64,000 nucleotides of DNA from Apiospora phragmitis (lineage: Eukaryota; Ascomycota; Sordariomycetes; Amphisphaeriales; Apiosporaceae), in contig JAQQWL010000010.1 in assembly GCA_038363925.1 (NCBI GenBank), positions 620,001-684,000 on the forward strand, in the 5' to 3' direction. The translations under genes and the position numbers were made by a program. The notes under the pieces are model-generated. The model saw nothing but the letters and a program-made list of their open reading frames with translations, was not told the origin of the DNA and made no database searches. Shown here one piece after another: positions 35,108 through 47,238 of this stretch. Every line of letters starts with the position of its first letter. Position 1 is the stretch's first letter.

Positions 35108-37131
35108 CATACTGAAGGGCAGCTGTTTTATCTACCACGACCATCTACCCTCTTGTTGCTTCGATTTACTCTTGTATATACTTAAGACATGGCCATTCTC
35201 TCCTCCTGGCTGGGGCTCGTTGCATTGGGAACCATATTACGCCAAAGACTATTAATTTCGACAAGCGGTCGAAAACCAAAACTACGTTTGTTTCAAAAAG
35301 AGCTGGAAAAAGATTAGGGGGTACACAGCAAGCAAAATGGGATTTTTTCGAATAATGATTCAAAGCATGGACTTCAACGGTCTACTGGGTAAGTATTCTT
35401 CGTTCAGGGAACTGGGAGGCAAATGGCGTTTCGGCGACGACTGGTGTTATGGCGACCAGAAAGAAATTTTCATCCGCGGACACTGCAGTCGCGCCCCTTT
35501 TATTTTTACGACATACCAGGAGTAGGATAAAGAAAGGCAACCGAGAGAGGTCTCGCAGGATTTGAGAGCGTTCTGTTGTATGATTCAGCGCTATCTAGAA
35601 ATGCCTCACCATTATAGCTTATTAGAACATCTTCACAAACCATGTATGGTTTCTTCTACCTTGATCTGTCCATCTGCGAAAGTGTTATTATGTCTTGAAC
35701 TGCATGTAGTGACTGAAAGAGCAATGTGCTAAGTATGGACAGGCATCCCTCTCTGCTGTGTGGCCTGGATGGACCCAGGAGGCTGATACAACCTTTTGGT
35801 GCAACGTTTCTTCCATGTTGTTTGGCTGAAGTCCAGTCAGTATTCAACAGTGGGCTATCTACCCCATCTAGTAAAACATATGGCCATTGAGCACTCTTCG
35901 TTTCTGGCCGTTACTCCAAGTTAGAGCCGGTTCTATTGCTATTGGGCACGGCATGATTATTTCACACTGAAATTTATTATTTGGGAGTTGAAACTCATTG
36001 CGGTATGGAGTTGACCGAACACACCTCCACCCAATCTCTTCCTTTGTTGAACCTTGTTATATGTATGTATATACTTATCTGACATAGTCCATCGACATTC
36101 AATCCAGAGGGAATTGAAGTTAGAGGTTGTGCAACCTTCATGTGCTAGTTCCCTGTAGCGAACGGGGGTGCGTTCCAAAGCCATCATCAACAAGGCGCGC
36201 GAAGTGAGCACGTACGCGCCACACGTGCTCGGCAAATGAAATGGGAAAAGCCCCAGTAGGGAAATTAGTGATATCAGCCGGCTAGACGGCCATATTCAGG
36301 AATCTTGGAGAGTACCTTACCTAGGTACGCTACTCCGATGCTGGTGCTGGTGCTGGTGCTGTTGTCGCATCTCCCGCTCCGTATGTGGTAAAATGCAGCT
36401 TTGTGGTTCCATTACATGGCGAGAGGGGGCAGGACGCCGGCATCGCCGCTTCAATGGGTGTGTGTTGAGGAAAAACACTCTGGCTGTAGAACACCATCTC
36501 GGTTTGGTCGCGCGGCCAGTGTTGCAGAATAAAGACTTGAATAGTCCATACCATAGCCATGGGACGATCTTCATCGAGAATACAACAGCGCAACCGGCAG
36601 CTTGGGAGGCATAAACCTCAGGGACCTTATGTATTAGGTCTCGATTGCGCCACATCACTTGAGTTCTCATCTGAAGTTGCCAGAATACGAATTGTAGTCT
36701 CAGGGGTTAGCTGGGCGTAAACGAAAATGGCATCTAACACTGTATTTGTGTATGTTCTATCACGCATGGTCATAATGAGTTCATTCATATTGGAGATTTC
36801 AAGGGCATACTTCCGACCACAGAATTTTCAATTCTGACACGAAACGCAACGACTTGATTATACAAGTATTACATTAACTCTGTCATCACCGAAACAATGC
36901 ATTTTGACGTATCGAACGAGTCCAGATTGATCTTTTCCAGCAACCTTTATTCATCTATATTCATATCTCCTGAACATGCGTGTATGAGATCCCCATCTTA
37001 GCTGCGTGCCCTCTCTCGCTTACTCCCTTTCTCTCCCCGCTTTTCTCTCCTTTCCTCGCTAACTATTCTATCGAGCTCGCCGCACACAAGCTCACTATCC
37101 TATCTCTGCCAGTAAGTACCCAAGTAAGTAC
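35108..37131. other. Intergenic between converging genes
   Basis: About 2 kb, no gene recognised. Contains a short CTGGTG microsatellite. Confidence 0.5.
36340..36363. repeat. GCTGGT microsatellite
   Basis: Just over three tandem copies of a six-base unit, in non-coding DNA. Confidence 0.85.
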
Positions 37132-40126
37132 TTAAGCAAAGTCGACCTCCCAATCCGCACCAACCCGGACGCCCAAACGGCCCAAGACAGCAAACGCCGC
37201 CCGCCCGCCCTCGGCCTTGTAGAAGTCGAGCTGGACGCTGTGCGTCTTGCCCTCGGACGTGACGGGCACCTCCGTCTTGCCCTCCCATGACGAGGGGGCG
37301 CCGACCAGGACGATCTTGTTGAAGCTGACGTCGCGGAACTTCTTCATCCAGTCGCCCTCCTTGCCCTCGGCGGACTTGGAAGCCGCCTCCGACGTGAGCA
37401 GCAGCTGCTTGTACTCGAAGACGCGGTGGATGAACTGGCCCTTCTCAAACTCGAAGCTGTCGCCGTCATCGACGTACAGCTCGCCCTTGGCGGACCCGTC
37501 CTTGCCGACGACCGCGACCAGGGTGTAGTCGTCGAACTTCATCAGCTGCGTGGACCGGCGCGGGATGTCGCGGCGCGGGAAGATGTGGCCGCCGCGCATG
37601 AGGACGGGGATGGTCTCGATGGGCGCCGACACGGAGACGGACTTGCCCTTGTGCGTCGAGAGCTTGTGGTAGGTGAAGTAGTCGTAGTAGTGCTCGTCGT
37701 CGGGGATGTAGACTTTGGTGTCAAACTTGTCCTTCTCGACGATGGGCTTGACGAGCAGACCGGTCGAGCCTACGAAGAACTGGTCGTCCACGGCGAAACC
37801 GGACTCCTCGCTGGGGTGGGTCCAATATATGGGACGGATGATGGGGCTGCCGTCCTGGTTGGCGTGGAAGAAGGCCGTGTACCAAGACGGCATAAGGCTA
37901 TAGCGGAGACGCAGAGCGGCCGTGATGATAGAGCGGTGGGGCTCAGAAGCCATGTACGGCTCGCGGCGGCGAGCGTCAATGTGAGCGTGGCCACGGAAGA
38001 AAAGGATAGAAGGCACCGGCCTGGTACCATCTGGTCTGCAGCTCAATCTCGGGGTTGCCGAAGAAACCACCGACATCAGCCCCGGAGAAGGGGAAGCCGG
38101 CGATACCCTGGGCAAGAATCATGGGCACAGCCGCACCGAGGTGGTCCCAGCTAGCCTGGTTGTCTCCTGTCCACATGGCGCCCAGTCGCTGAGAGCCAGC
38201 AAAGAAGGAACGGGTAAGAACGAATGGTCGTCGCATCTCGCCCTTCTTGCGGCTAACGATAGCCTCCCAAGTAGCGTTGTGGAAAGTCATGCCGTTGATG
38301 TTGTGAACATCGCGGTGCTCCCAGTTCCCGTGATGCAAGTTGTCCTTGGGCATCGTGACCTCAGGGCCGTTGAAAACCGAGGGCTCGTTCATGTCGTTCC
38401 AGATATATGTGTTCTCCATGGTACCCTTGAAGTAGTCATACTTGAAGAGCGAGGTCCACCACTTGATGGCTTCTGGGCTGAATGCGTCGAGCCACATGGA
38501 TGACCCAGGCCAGCACCATCCGTCGAAGTCCTTGTCGTCCTTGTTCTTGACAGCCAAACCCTTGTTCTTCATGTCGGAAATCACCGGGTAGCCATCCACG
38601 TTCTTGATATGGGGATCAATGATGGTCACCAGCTTCCGGCCGTGTTCATCCAACTGCTTGCCCATGGATATCGGGTCCTTGAACATGTCAGGGTCCCAAG
38701 TGAAGTACTTCTTCTCGTGCGTGTACTCAATGTCGAGCCAGATGACATCATAGGGGATGTTGAACTTGTCCATCTTGCGATCGACCTCTTTAACGTCATC
38801 GTCCGAGACATAGTTCCAGCGGCACTGATGGTAGCCAAGCGAGAACTCGGCCGGCAGGGCCGTGGTGCCAGTCAGCTCGGCATAGTTCTTGCTGATGTCC
38901 TTGGGGGTGGGGCCGAGGAAGACGAAGACATCCATGATACCAGACTCGGAGATCCAGTGGGTATTGGTGTTGACCTTGGAGCTGCCACCGAGACTCAGAG
39001 GGTTCTTCGATTGCTTGGCCTTGGTAACATCAATCCAAGTCTCGGCGCCGTTCAGCCAGAAGACACCAACGGTGGAGTCCTTTCGCTGGGCCTGCATGAA
39101 CGGAATCGCTCCGTAGAGCGTCATGGGGCTGTCCAGGACGTACTCGAAGACATCGGCGTTGTACAGGCGGTAGGGCTCCTCGTAGTTGCCCTCGCCACCC
39201 CGTGTCTCCTTGAGTGACAGGGGGCCGGCGTGCTCAGGAATACCATAGACATACTCGTAACCTGGGAAGGTAATGTCGAGAGCAACGCTTTCAGGGCCGC
39301 GAGGCTTGGTGTCCGTATTGCCACCAAAGCTCTCGTCCCACCATGTGCTTTCGTCCAGGTGAGCTGGAACCTCTTCCTTCTTTTGCTCTTCCTCTTCCTT
39401 CTTCTCCTCGCCCTCTTGTTGGCCTTCTTCGCCCTCCTTCTTCTCGGGCGCGGGCTTGTCGACCTTGGGTCTCCAGTGCTCCATGTTCATCAGCCCACGG
39501 TCGTTGAACTTGACCTGCGTGGTGCCATCGCGCTTGAAGTCGATGGCGAAGGGCTCAAACTGGATGATGGCCTCAAAGGCGGACTCGGGCCCGTACTTGA
39601 TGGTGACGCCCGTCTTGTCCTCGTGGGTGATCTTGGCGTCCGGATCCAGCGTCAGGCCGCCGACAATGGCCCACTTCTCGGCCTCGTTGTACCGCTCCTG
39701 GCGGGCCTTGCTGCCGTGCCGGAGCTCGATGCTCTTGGACTTGCGCTTCTCCTCGTCGACGGTGACGCGGGCCGTGCCCGACTTGAGGAAGGACACGGTG
39801 AGGGGTAGGTTGACGGTGGTGCCCTGGTCGTCGATGGTCTTGAGGATGGTGGCTTCGAACTGGCCATCCTTCAGAGAGGCGGAGGAAGAGCCTTCGCCCG
39901 AGAGGATCTTGTAGGGAGCTTGCCAGGTAGACTGGGCAATGGCGTGGTCGGCGTAGGCACGGTTACGCTTGCAGAAGCCGGACTGGTGACATTTCTTGAA
40001 ATCGTTCTCTTTCACCAAGACGACCGGCGTGAAGAGCGAGCAGAGAACGGAGAGGAGGCAGAGATAGGCCGTCCAGCTCGAGGACAGCGGACCGGGGCTC
40101 TTCATTCTGGGTGGTTTGTACCCCAA
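37132..40126 (-). CDS. gls2: Glucosidase II alpha subunit (GH31), one-base frameshift at 38000-38003
   Basis: An intronless frame from ATG 40126 (or ATG 40108, which places the signal peptide closer to the start). A hydrophobic leader (TAYLCLLSVLCSLFTPVVLV) precedes the mature N-terminus NDFKKCHQSGFCKRNRAY, diagnostic of glucosidase II alpha. An acidic Glu/Lys-rich insert follows (about 225-260). Catalytic nucleophile D578 lies in IWNDMNEPSVF and acid/base D655 in MWTGDNQASW. After AGAFYPF the frame is lost; removing one A at 38000-38003 continues as FRGHAHIDARRREPYMAS to a stop at 37132, for 997 residues in total. The enzyme trims the two inner glucose residues from N-glycans in the ER and controls the calnexin cycle. 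No HDEL, as expected, since the beta subunit retains it. Confidence 0.94.
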
Positions 40127-40898
40127 CGTGGGGATGTAGTCAATTGAATCGTTGCTTTCTGTGAGCTAAAGAAAACAGAGCATAAGGGAAGGAAATAGTT
40201 CCAGGGGCTGACTGGGTTTCTTCTAAATGGAAACCAGCCAATTGATCCCGTCGTAAAAAGGCATGCGGGATCGCAGGTCCTTGTTGATGATAGAAGCAAT
40301 CGAGCAAAGCGAGCGAGCAGCTTGAAGTTCATAACAACAGCTTAGCTGGCCGAATCCGTGGAGCTACCAATCAAGCAGGGGTCTGCCCGGGTCCCCGCAT
40401 CAGGAGCCCGCACTCTAACCACCGCCCATCGACTGCTAGCTCCAGCGTCCAGGCGTCGTCATTCTTTGGGGGAAACCCCTGCATTACTTAGCATTATCTT
40501 CGTCCAACGTCAGTCTAATAGTCTATCGGATTGATATAAGCCAGTTGGTATCTAACAGCTTATCCTAACTGGTTTAATACCTTTTACGCAGAGGAATAGT
40601 TCGAGCTTTCCGGGTGCTTTCAAGAGCTTCAAGATGACTGAAACGGCTAGTAGGCTACCTACGTAGGTACAAATGCTTGGTAGGGATGAGGCCCTGATCG
40701 CATTACTTGTTTAGCAAATTTAGATGCCAATCATGTCTATTATCATGTCACTCCTTAGCCAGTCGACATGAGGTAATCAAACAATGTTCATGGACGACAT
40801 CAGAACCCATTGCTCTATTCACCAACTCCCGCAACAACAACTACTTGATTGCCAACTCTCTAGGCTATGGTACATAAGGTGGGCAGGCGGAAAGTCGA
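40127..40898. other. Intergenic between glucosidase II and rpt2
   Basis: Promoter of the glucosidase gene and 3' flank of rpt2. Palindromic CTACGTAGG-type motif near 40660; otherwise nothing recognised. Confidence 0.5.
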
Positions 40899-42460
40899 TT
40901 ACAAGTACAGGCCTTCGGGCTCTCCTTCCTGCTTGGTCCGCAGCACCCGCTCACGGGCAGCTCGGAAATCCGCCATCTGCACCCGCATACGCCGCTCTCT
41001 CAGCGCCAGGAGACCGGCTTCCGAGCAGATGGCCTTGATGTCGGCACCGGACAAGTCATCCTTCTGGGAAATGAACTCGTCCAAGTCCACATCGTCGTTC
41101 AGGCTCATCTTCGACGTGTGTAGGGTGAAAATCTTGCGCTTTGTGTTCTGGTCGGGGTTCTCAAAGAGAATCTTACGATCGATTCGTCCAGGTCGAATCA
41201 GGGCCGGGTCGAGAGTGTCGATCTTGTTCGTGGCCATGATAACCTTCACATCACCGCGGTCATCGAAACCATCCAGCTGGTTAAGCAGCTCCAACATGGT
41301 TCGTTGCACCTCACGCTCACCACCCGATGTCGAGTCGTAACGTTTTGTACCGATGGCGTCGATCTCATCAATGAAGACAATAGAGGGCGCGTTCTCACCA
41401 GCGACCTGGAAGAGCTGTCGCACAAGTCTCGGTCCATCACCAAGATACTTCTGAATCAGCTCGGAACCGACAATACGCAGGAATGTTGCAGACGTCTGGT
41501 TGGCAACAGCCTTGGCAAGCAGCGTCTTTCCGGTACCGGGAGCACCGTACAGAATGACACCCTTGGGGGGCTTGATACCCATCTCCTCGTACAGCTCGGG
41601 GTGCATCAGTGGCAGCTCCACCGACTCTCGGACTTCCTGGATCTGCTGCTCCAATCCACCGATATCAGCGTACGACTCGGTCGGCGCCTTGTCGAGCTTC
41701 ATGACGTTGACGGCGGGATCTGTGTCATCAGTAAGAACGCCGACGATAGAGACGCTCTTGTGATGCAGCAGCACCGAAGCACCGGGCTCCAGCAGGTCCT
41801 TGTCGACGAAGCTCATGATGCTGACGTAGTACTCGGGGCCTGTGGTGCTAGAAACGATGGCGTGGTCATCGTCAATCATCTCCTCGAGGGTGCCAACGCC
41901 CATGGGGCTGCCACGCATGTCGTCTACACGGCCACGCTCATCGGCGTTGCGGTCGGTGCCGGCATCGAGATCGGACACAGGAGGGCCCGAGTTGTCCTTG
42001 GCGGCCTTGGCCTTGCGTAGGCGCTCCTGGTTCTCGACATATTCCTCTTCGAGCAGTAGGTGATCGTGGATACGTTGCATGCGTAGTAAGCGCAACTTGC
42101 ATCGACTCGTCGGGTAGATGGCAGGCAGCTTGGCAGAGGCCGAGGCACCAGCTTGCTTTCTCTTCTTGCGACCGACGCGGGTGGTAGGTCGTGGCGGAGG
42201 CTCGTACTTGGGCTTCTCCTTCTGTTGGTAGCAAGGGCATGTCAGTAAAGGTAAGTAACGAACGAATAAGCCCACCCTATGTTTTGACGAGTGCTGTAGA
42301 GTGTAGATGGAGTTTAGTAGAGAACATACCTTCTTGTCCTTGTCCTGGTTTCCATCGGGGCCACCGCCTCCCATGCCCGACTGGTTCTGACCCTGTGATA
42401 AGAGTGTCAGTGAATGAATGACGAAAGCGACTGGCAGGTACGGTGTTCCAAGCTTACCAT
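40899..42460 (-). CDS. rpt2: 26S proteasome regulatory ATPase Rpt2
   Basis: Exons 42458-42460, 42330-42392 and 40899-42221. The first exon is the ATG alone, spliced to [19 protein letters not shown] and then [11 protein letters not shown]. Total 462 residues, no frameshift. MG at the start with QNQS gives an N-myristoylation signal, as known for yeast Rpt2. The coiled coil and OB region ([27 protein letters not shown]) are followed by the AAA+ module: Walker A GAPGTGKT, Walker B VFIDEIDA, sensor 1 MATNK and arginine finger region RPGRIDRK. It ends LYL, the HbYX motif that docks into the 20S core and opens its gate. The open frame extends upstream to 42614, but that is intronic. Nuclear and cytosolic; essential. 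Confidence 0.95.
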
Positions 42461-43155
42461 CTTGTTCTTGCGATGTCCCAATCAAGAGATGCAATCTATT
42501 GCTGTGGTCGATTGGAGCAATAAGCAACAAGATGCGCTTGATGTTGGCGCAGACTGATGTATGGTTGGTGGTGATGTGGATGTTGATGTTGTTTGATGGA
42601 TGCGGACGAGGCAAGGCTAGGGCTTACTCTTCCGACCTCAGACCCTCAGCTTCCTTCCCTTTCGGAGGTGCGCTGCGTTGTCATCAGGCGTCAGAGGGAC
42701 GCGCGATTGCAGGTAGCAGCTGGCTGACATAAGCATTTGGCCCGAGCTCGAGCTGGCAGGCTTAGGCAGGGTACAACGGTACATGCTTCTACTGGACTCG
42801 TGCACTCAACGCTGGCTACAAGTACGAAACAATGAATAATATAGTGTAGGCTTACCTAGACCTTGATGATGGTATTTGAGATTTACTGGACTTGGGGAGT
42901 TGGTCAGGCCATCATTAATGCTACTGGTTTTACTTGGGTAGAAGCTGAGCTTTACTCGACCTTGACATGTGCCTAGCTGGACTTAAATCACCCCAGCCGT
43001 CCGTCTACATCTCATTCAGGCGAGAGTACATGTCCACCATCGAAGATTTGACGCAGTTCTATTTGTGTGATATTTCTATCTGCAGCCTATAATAAAGCCA
43101 GTAGACTTACAGTGGGTATTTCGTGGTGTTGCTACCTGTAGTTTGATAGATTGTT
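42461..43155. other. Intergenic between rpt2 and aspartyl aminopeptidase
   Basis: Promoter of rpt2 and 3' flank of the peptidase gene; no further feature recognised. Confidence 0.5.
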
Positions 43156-44859
43156 CTACTGAGTCCACTCGCCATCCACCTTCTCAAAGTAATCCAAGAA
43201 GCCCTTGAAGAACTTGACGCCCAGCCCGGGATCCAGGCTGCCCGTCGTCGCGCGCACAGAGTGCATCGACAGCTGCGGCATGCCCGCGTCCGCCGCCTTG
43301 ACGCCCATGGCGCTGCTCAGCGTGGGCCCCACGGTGCCGCCCGACCGCGAGTCGTTGCGGATCATGAACACCTGCGGCGTGCACGCCGCCAGCTCGCAGA
43401 CCCGCGTCAGCACCGCCGTCGACACGGCGTCCGTCGTCATGTGGCCGTTGGAGTCGGCGCAGATCACGATGCCCACGTTGAGGCGCGGCGCGTGGTCGTC
43501 GAGGTACTTGCCCACGAAGTTGGGGTTGACGGCGTGCGTCACATCAGCTGACACCAGGAACGACTGCGCGTAGGTGCGGCCGATGACGCTGGGGCCGTAC
43601 GAGGTCGACGTCTTCTCGCAGAGGGACTCAACAGCGCGCTCGATCACGAGGGGCAGGAAGTTGCCCTTGGCACCCTGTCGAAGTAGCGAGCCGATCTCCT
43701 CATCGTCAAACAGTGCCACCATCTTGATAATGCCCTCATCTTCTCCAGACTGGGCAGCAAGCAGGCCCTCCAAAGCGGCCCAGCTGCACAACTTGTCGTC
43801 AATGCGACCAGCAGTGATAAATTCCTTGTCCATTCCAGCGACTGTGGCAGGTTGACAATCGAACAGCTCCAGCTCCCAGTTGACAATCTGGGAGTAGTCT
43901 TTGATGCCCAGCTCGGCGCCAATCAGTTTGACCAGCTTAGGGGGCTGCGTTGCGACGAAAGAGCCCGCAGGACCAAGAGACTCCTGAGTAGCGGGACTGG
44001 ATGAGGGGTACAAGTCTGAATTGTCAAGGCCAACAATCGGCACCGCTTGAGTCTCCTTATTGTTTGTGCCCATCATACCAACACCAAAGTGAGGAGCGAG
44101 GGTAGGAATTTTGGCAACTGCATCACCGGGTCAGCATCCACACATTGTTAGGTCTGTAGTACAGGGACACGTACTTGGCCAGCCGAGCTTCACGAGCTTG
44201 GCTGTCGTCTTGCCCGACTCATCGCGCACGATCACGCGGCCACCAATGCTCAGGTCGCGGTCCCACCAGGTTTCGTTCAGCCCGCCAGCGTAGGGCGCAA
44301 CGCCCAGCTGGACGTAGCCCGCCTTATTGGGCTTGTTGCTCACAGGCTTGAGCTTGGCTGTCAGAGCATCGATGTGACCTGCGACCATGGCGACTCCACT
44401 GCCCGGTTTGTAGGCCTTCCCGACGGCGAAGGCGATCAATGAGCTTCCGTTGCGCGTAGTATAGTACTTGCCGCCAGCTTGCACCTTGCCGGTCCAGTCG
44501 TCTCTTGCCGGAAGCTGTATCACTACTATTCAGCCAAGTCCAATATCATGCCATGAAGGTAAGGGTAATATGATGCTAACCTCTTTGTAGCCACGCTTGG
44601 CCAACCGGCTCTTGAAGTAGTCGACCGTATGGAATATGGTTGGGTTCTCATGCAGGAACTCGCAGAAAGGTGTGGTATAGTTCTCGGGCTTGATGTCCGC
44701 TGCCTTGACGTTCTTCGGAGTAGGCACTTCTCGGCGGGTTTCGCGTGCGGCAGCGCTGATGGTTGATTGCGACATGCTCGCTGTGTTCTCGGCGGCTGCC
44801 ATGCGAAGGGACATGTTGGAGCTGCGCTGTCGCAAGAAATCGGGAGTGTGTCGCGTCAT
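43156..44859 (-). CDS. ape4: Aspartyl aminopeptidase (M18 family)
   Basis: Exons 44581-44859, 44175-44514 and 43156-44117, joining in phase for 526 residues. Splice sites were chosen from the protein: GYKE/LPARDDWTG and LGWP/IAKIPTLAPHFG. Metal and active-site motifs: AGHIDALTAKLKPVS (H140), FDDEEIGSLLRQGA, VSADVTHAVNPN and the late QLSMHSVRATTG. In many relatives the last motif is MHSxRE; here the acidic residue is Ala. M18 enzymes remove N-terminal Asp/Glu in the cytosol, and the yeast protein reaches the vacuole by the Cvt route. The N-terminal 40-50 residues are Ser/Arg/Ala-rich; later ATGs (44814, 44799) are plausible alternative starts. The first donor is GTTAGC, weaker than the others. 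Confidence 0.92.
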
Positions 44860-47238
44860 GGTAGAGACCGGGAGGATTGCAGGGTTTCGACAGCTTAATT
44901 AATTCACCAGACCAGAAGACAGAGCAACTAAATACGAAGCCAGAGAGGCTGAGTGATGTTCGAAAGGAGACTGACTTGTTTGGTCTACCACGTGGTTCAC
45001 CGAACAGCTATGACCTCGGGCCAGATGGAGCGAGATAAGGCCTTATCAGCCACCTGCAATCGCCGCCATCGCTGCTAGACCAGCCGACTTAGGCAGTTCG
45101 GTTCATGCCGTGGAGGTTGCGACGTCGCATAGGAAAGCACATGCCAGCAATCGGATGATTATGTGTATTTCAGTTGATGATTCAATTACTTCATGATTCT
45201 ACAATAAAAATACCTTACGTTGGTGAGGTGAATCCAGGAATGAGCCTCTGTCTGTTTATAACCTTGGTCCCTTGGTCCCCTAAGCTGCAGTTACGTAAGT
45301 AAATTTAACCTAGGTGCCACACAGCACTTGCCTCACGCCGATCAATTGAGATAAGGTCCTTTACGTCCGTGGAAGCCGTCCCCTATTCGCCGGCCAGATC
45401 ATTCTCAGAGGTAAATATGTAGATACTCACAATCAATTGTGTTATTTCAGGAGGACCTCAAAACTACCTAGGATTTGGTAAGATAATGTAGGCTTAAGCT
45501 TGCTTCTCGATACGATTAGTCTCCTGATGATCGACTCACCAACAGCATCAACCGGACGCTTGGGAGGCCCTCGTAGCCGAGTGAGTGATAATGCCCATGC
45601 AGGTCGATCGGCAAGTGAATGGGATGATGCGAGTAGTGTTGCACAGAGGTCCGAGAAATAAACGAGCTACCCTATTTTCTTTGTTTGAGAAGAAATAGGG
45701 GTAGCTCGTAGATCCTTCCTGACGCCTGACTTCACTTCATTGCCCGCCTCAGAGCCTATATTCATGAACAAGTTAGTTCAAGTCAGCCATGCCAAGTTCC
45801 CTTATTCCTAGATTAGGAACTTCAAAGAGGTGGCAATCATGGCCTGCGGTGCGTCGAGACAGTTGCGGTCATCGGTTTCTCGTGGGGCTCGGCCCAGCGA
45901 ATAGTGCTTGAAGTACTCCCAGCGGTACTTCTCGTCCGTCATCCCGTGATCAGCGCACCGTCAGACACCCAATTCCCGTTTGAGGTGGGCATAATAGGCA
46001 CACGCGTCGTAGATGAAGATCTCGCCCGTCCCTCTGTCCGTGCCGTTGTTGGAATCCCTTACATGACCAGTATGACGTCAATCTTGAGCCCTTGAAGCGA
46101 CATACATGAAGAATCTAGGGTACTTGCCTTGAGAAAAAAATAGCAACTTGATTACATCGATCCGTTTAGTGTTTGCATCTGGCGAGGTGCCACGCTGGCT
46201 CACTCCGGTGACATTGTCACCCTTTTCGAGTGCTGGTTTCAATGATCAGCATGCGCACCCGCGATCTCGCAATATCAAATCATCGGTCGAAATTCCTGCC
46301 AAAACGGATAGGGATAAAGGCTTTAGGCCGGTTTCTGTTGCGGCCCCCTAATGTTGTTCAATTTGGGTTGGGGTTTCGATATGAGTATCTTCGGTTATCT
46401 CAACTCGGCCTCTTGGCGCAGCAGTCACTTCTCCTTTGGGTTCGTAGGAGAGTACAGATCAATATATTTCCGACAGTAATGCGGAAATTGAGAAAGTACT
46501 GAAGTAGCAACAACAAGACCATGCGTGCTTATCATGAGTTGTCACCATGTCATTTGACTGGCGGGGTAAATTGCAGTAAGCGGTTAACATCTTTGATAAA
46601 CTGCCCGAACGGTTCGTATCAGAGGCCAGGTTCAAGATCGGTCCAGTCGGTCCAGACGACAAAATAATCAAATTGAGTCCGTTTGTCAGAATCTTAGAGC
46701 AAACATTTTCTTTGGTGACACAACAGCTGGGTCTTGATATGTAGGTGCGGTAGCGAGGTGCAAGTTACCCGAATTCTCTCGAATCAAATGGGGTTTGAAA
46801 GATGCCAGGTCGGCCTCCCGCATCAACGCGTCAAGTCTCCGGCCCCTGTTTGCCCAGTAGGACATCAGGCATTGCCACTATCTGGTAATCGATGCCATCG
46901 GGCATCAAACAGTCAAACCATGTATGTCATCTGGTTTCTGAATTAGTGAAGACCTTGAGGCTTTCAGGGCCATCACCTTGCCTGAGCAAACGGACTCCTA
47001 GTTGAACATCATTGCCCGTCTGCCCGTACTTTCTACACGGTTCGTGTAACATGAAATTATAGGCTGCCTGGAGACCGACACAGGTTTACATACAAACCTC
47101 TTCTACGTACCTGCCGCCCAATCATCTGAACATTACCACTCCATCGGATACATTGAACTTGCGACTCCTGTTGTCGTATCATGATACAACATCAGATTCG
47201 ACACTACACTGTATTCTGTGCTTCTGCCAATCAACAGA
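44860..47238. other. Intergenic, 2.4 kb, divergent promoters
   Basis: Separates the peptidase gene (minus) from the SET gene (plus). Apart from a near-perfect hairpin at 45663-45708 no feature is recognised. Confidence 0.5.
45663..45708. repeat. Inverted repeat (19-nt arms, 8-nt loop)
   Basis: Arms 45663-45681 and 45690-45708 pair almost completely, with one base bulged on each side. The core is CGAGCTACCC against its complement. It lies in non-coding DNA with no adjacent gene end, so it is either a small mobile-element relic or a structured RNA; which one cannot be told from sequence. Confidence 0.8.

Noticed and set aside
42393..42614. N-terminal extension of the Rpt2 frame
   Set aside because: It reads through two introns; the spliced MGQNQSG start matches the known Rpt2 N-terminus.
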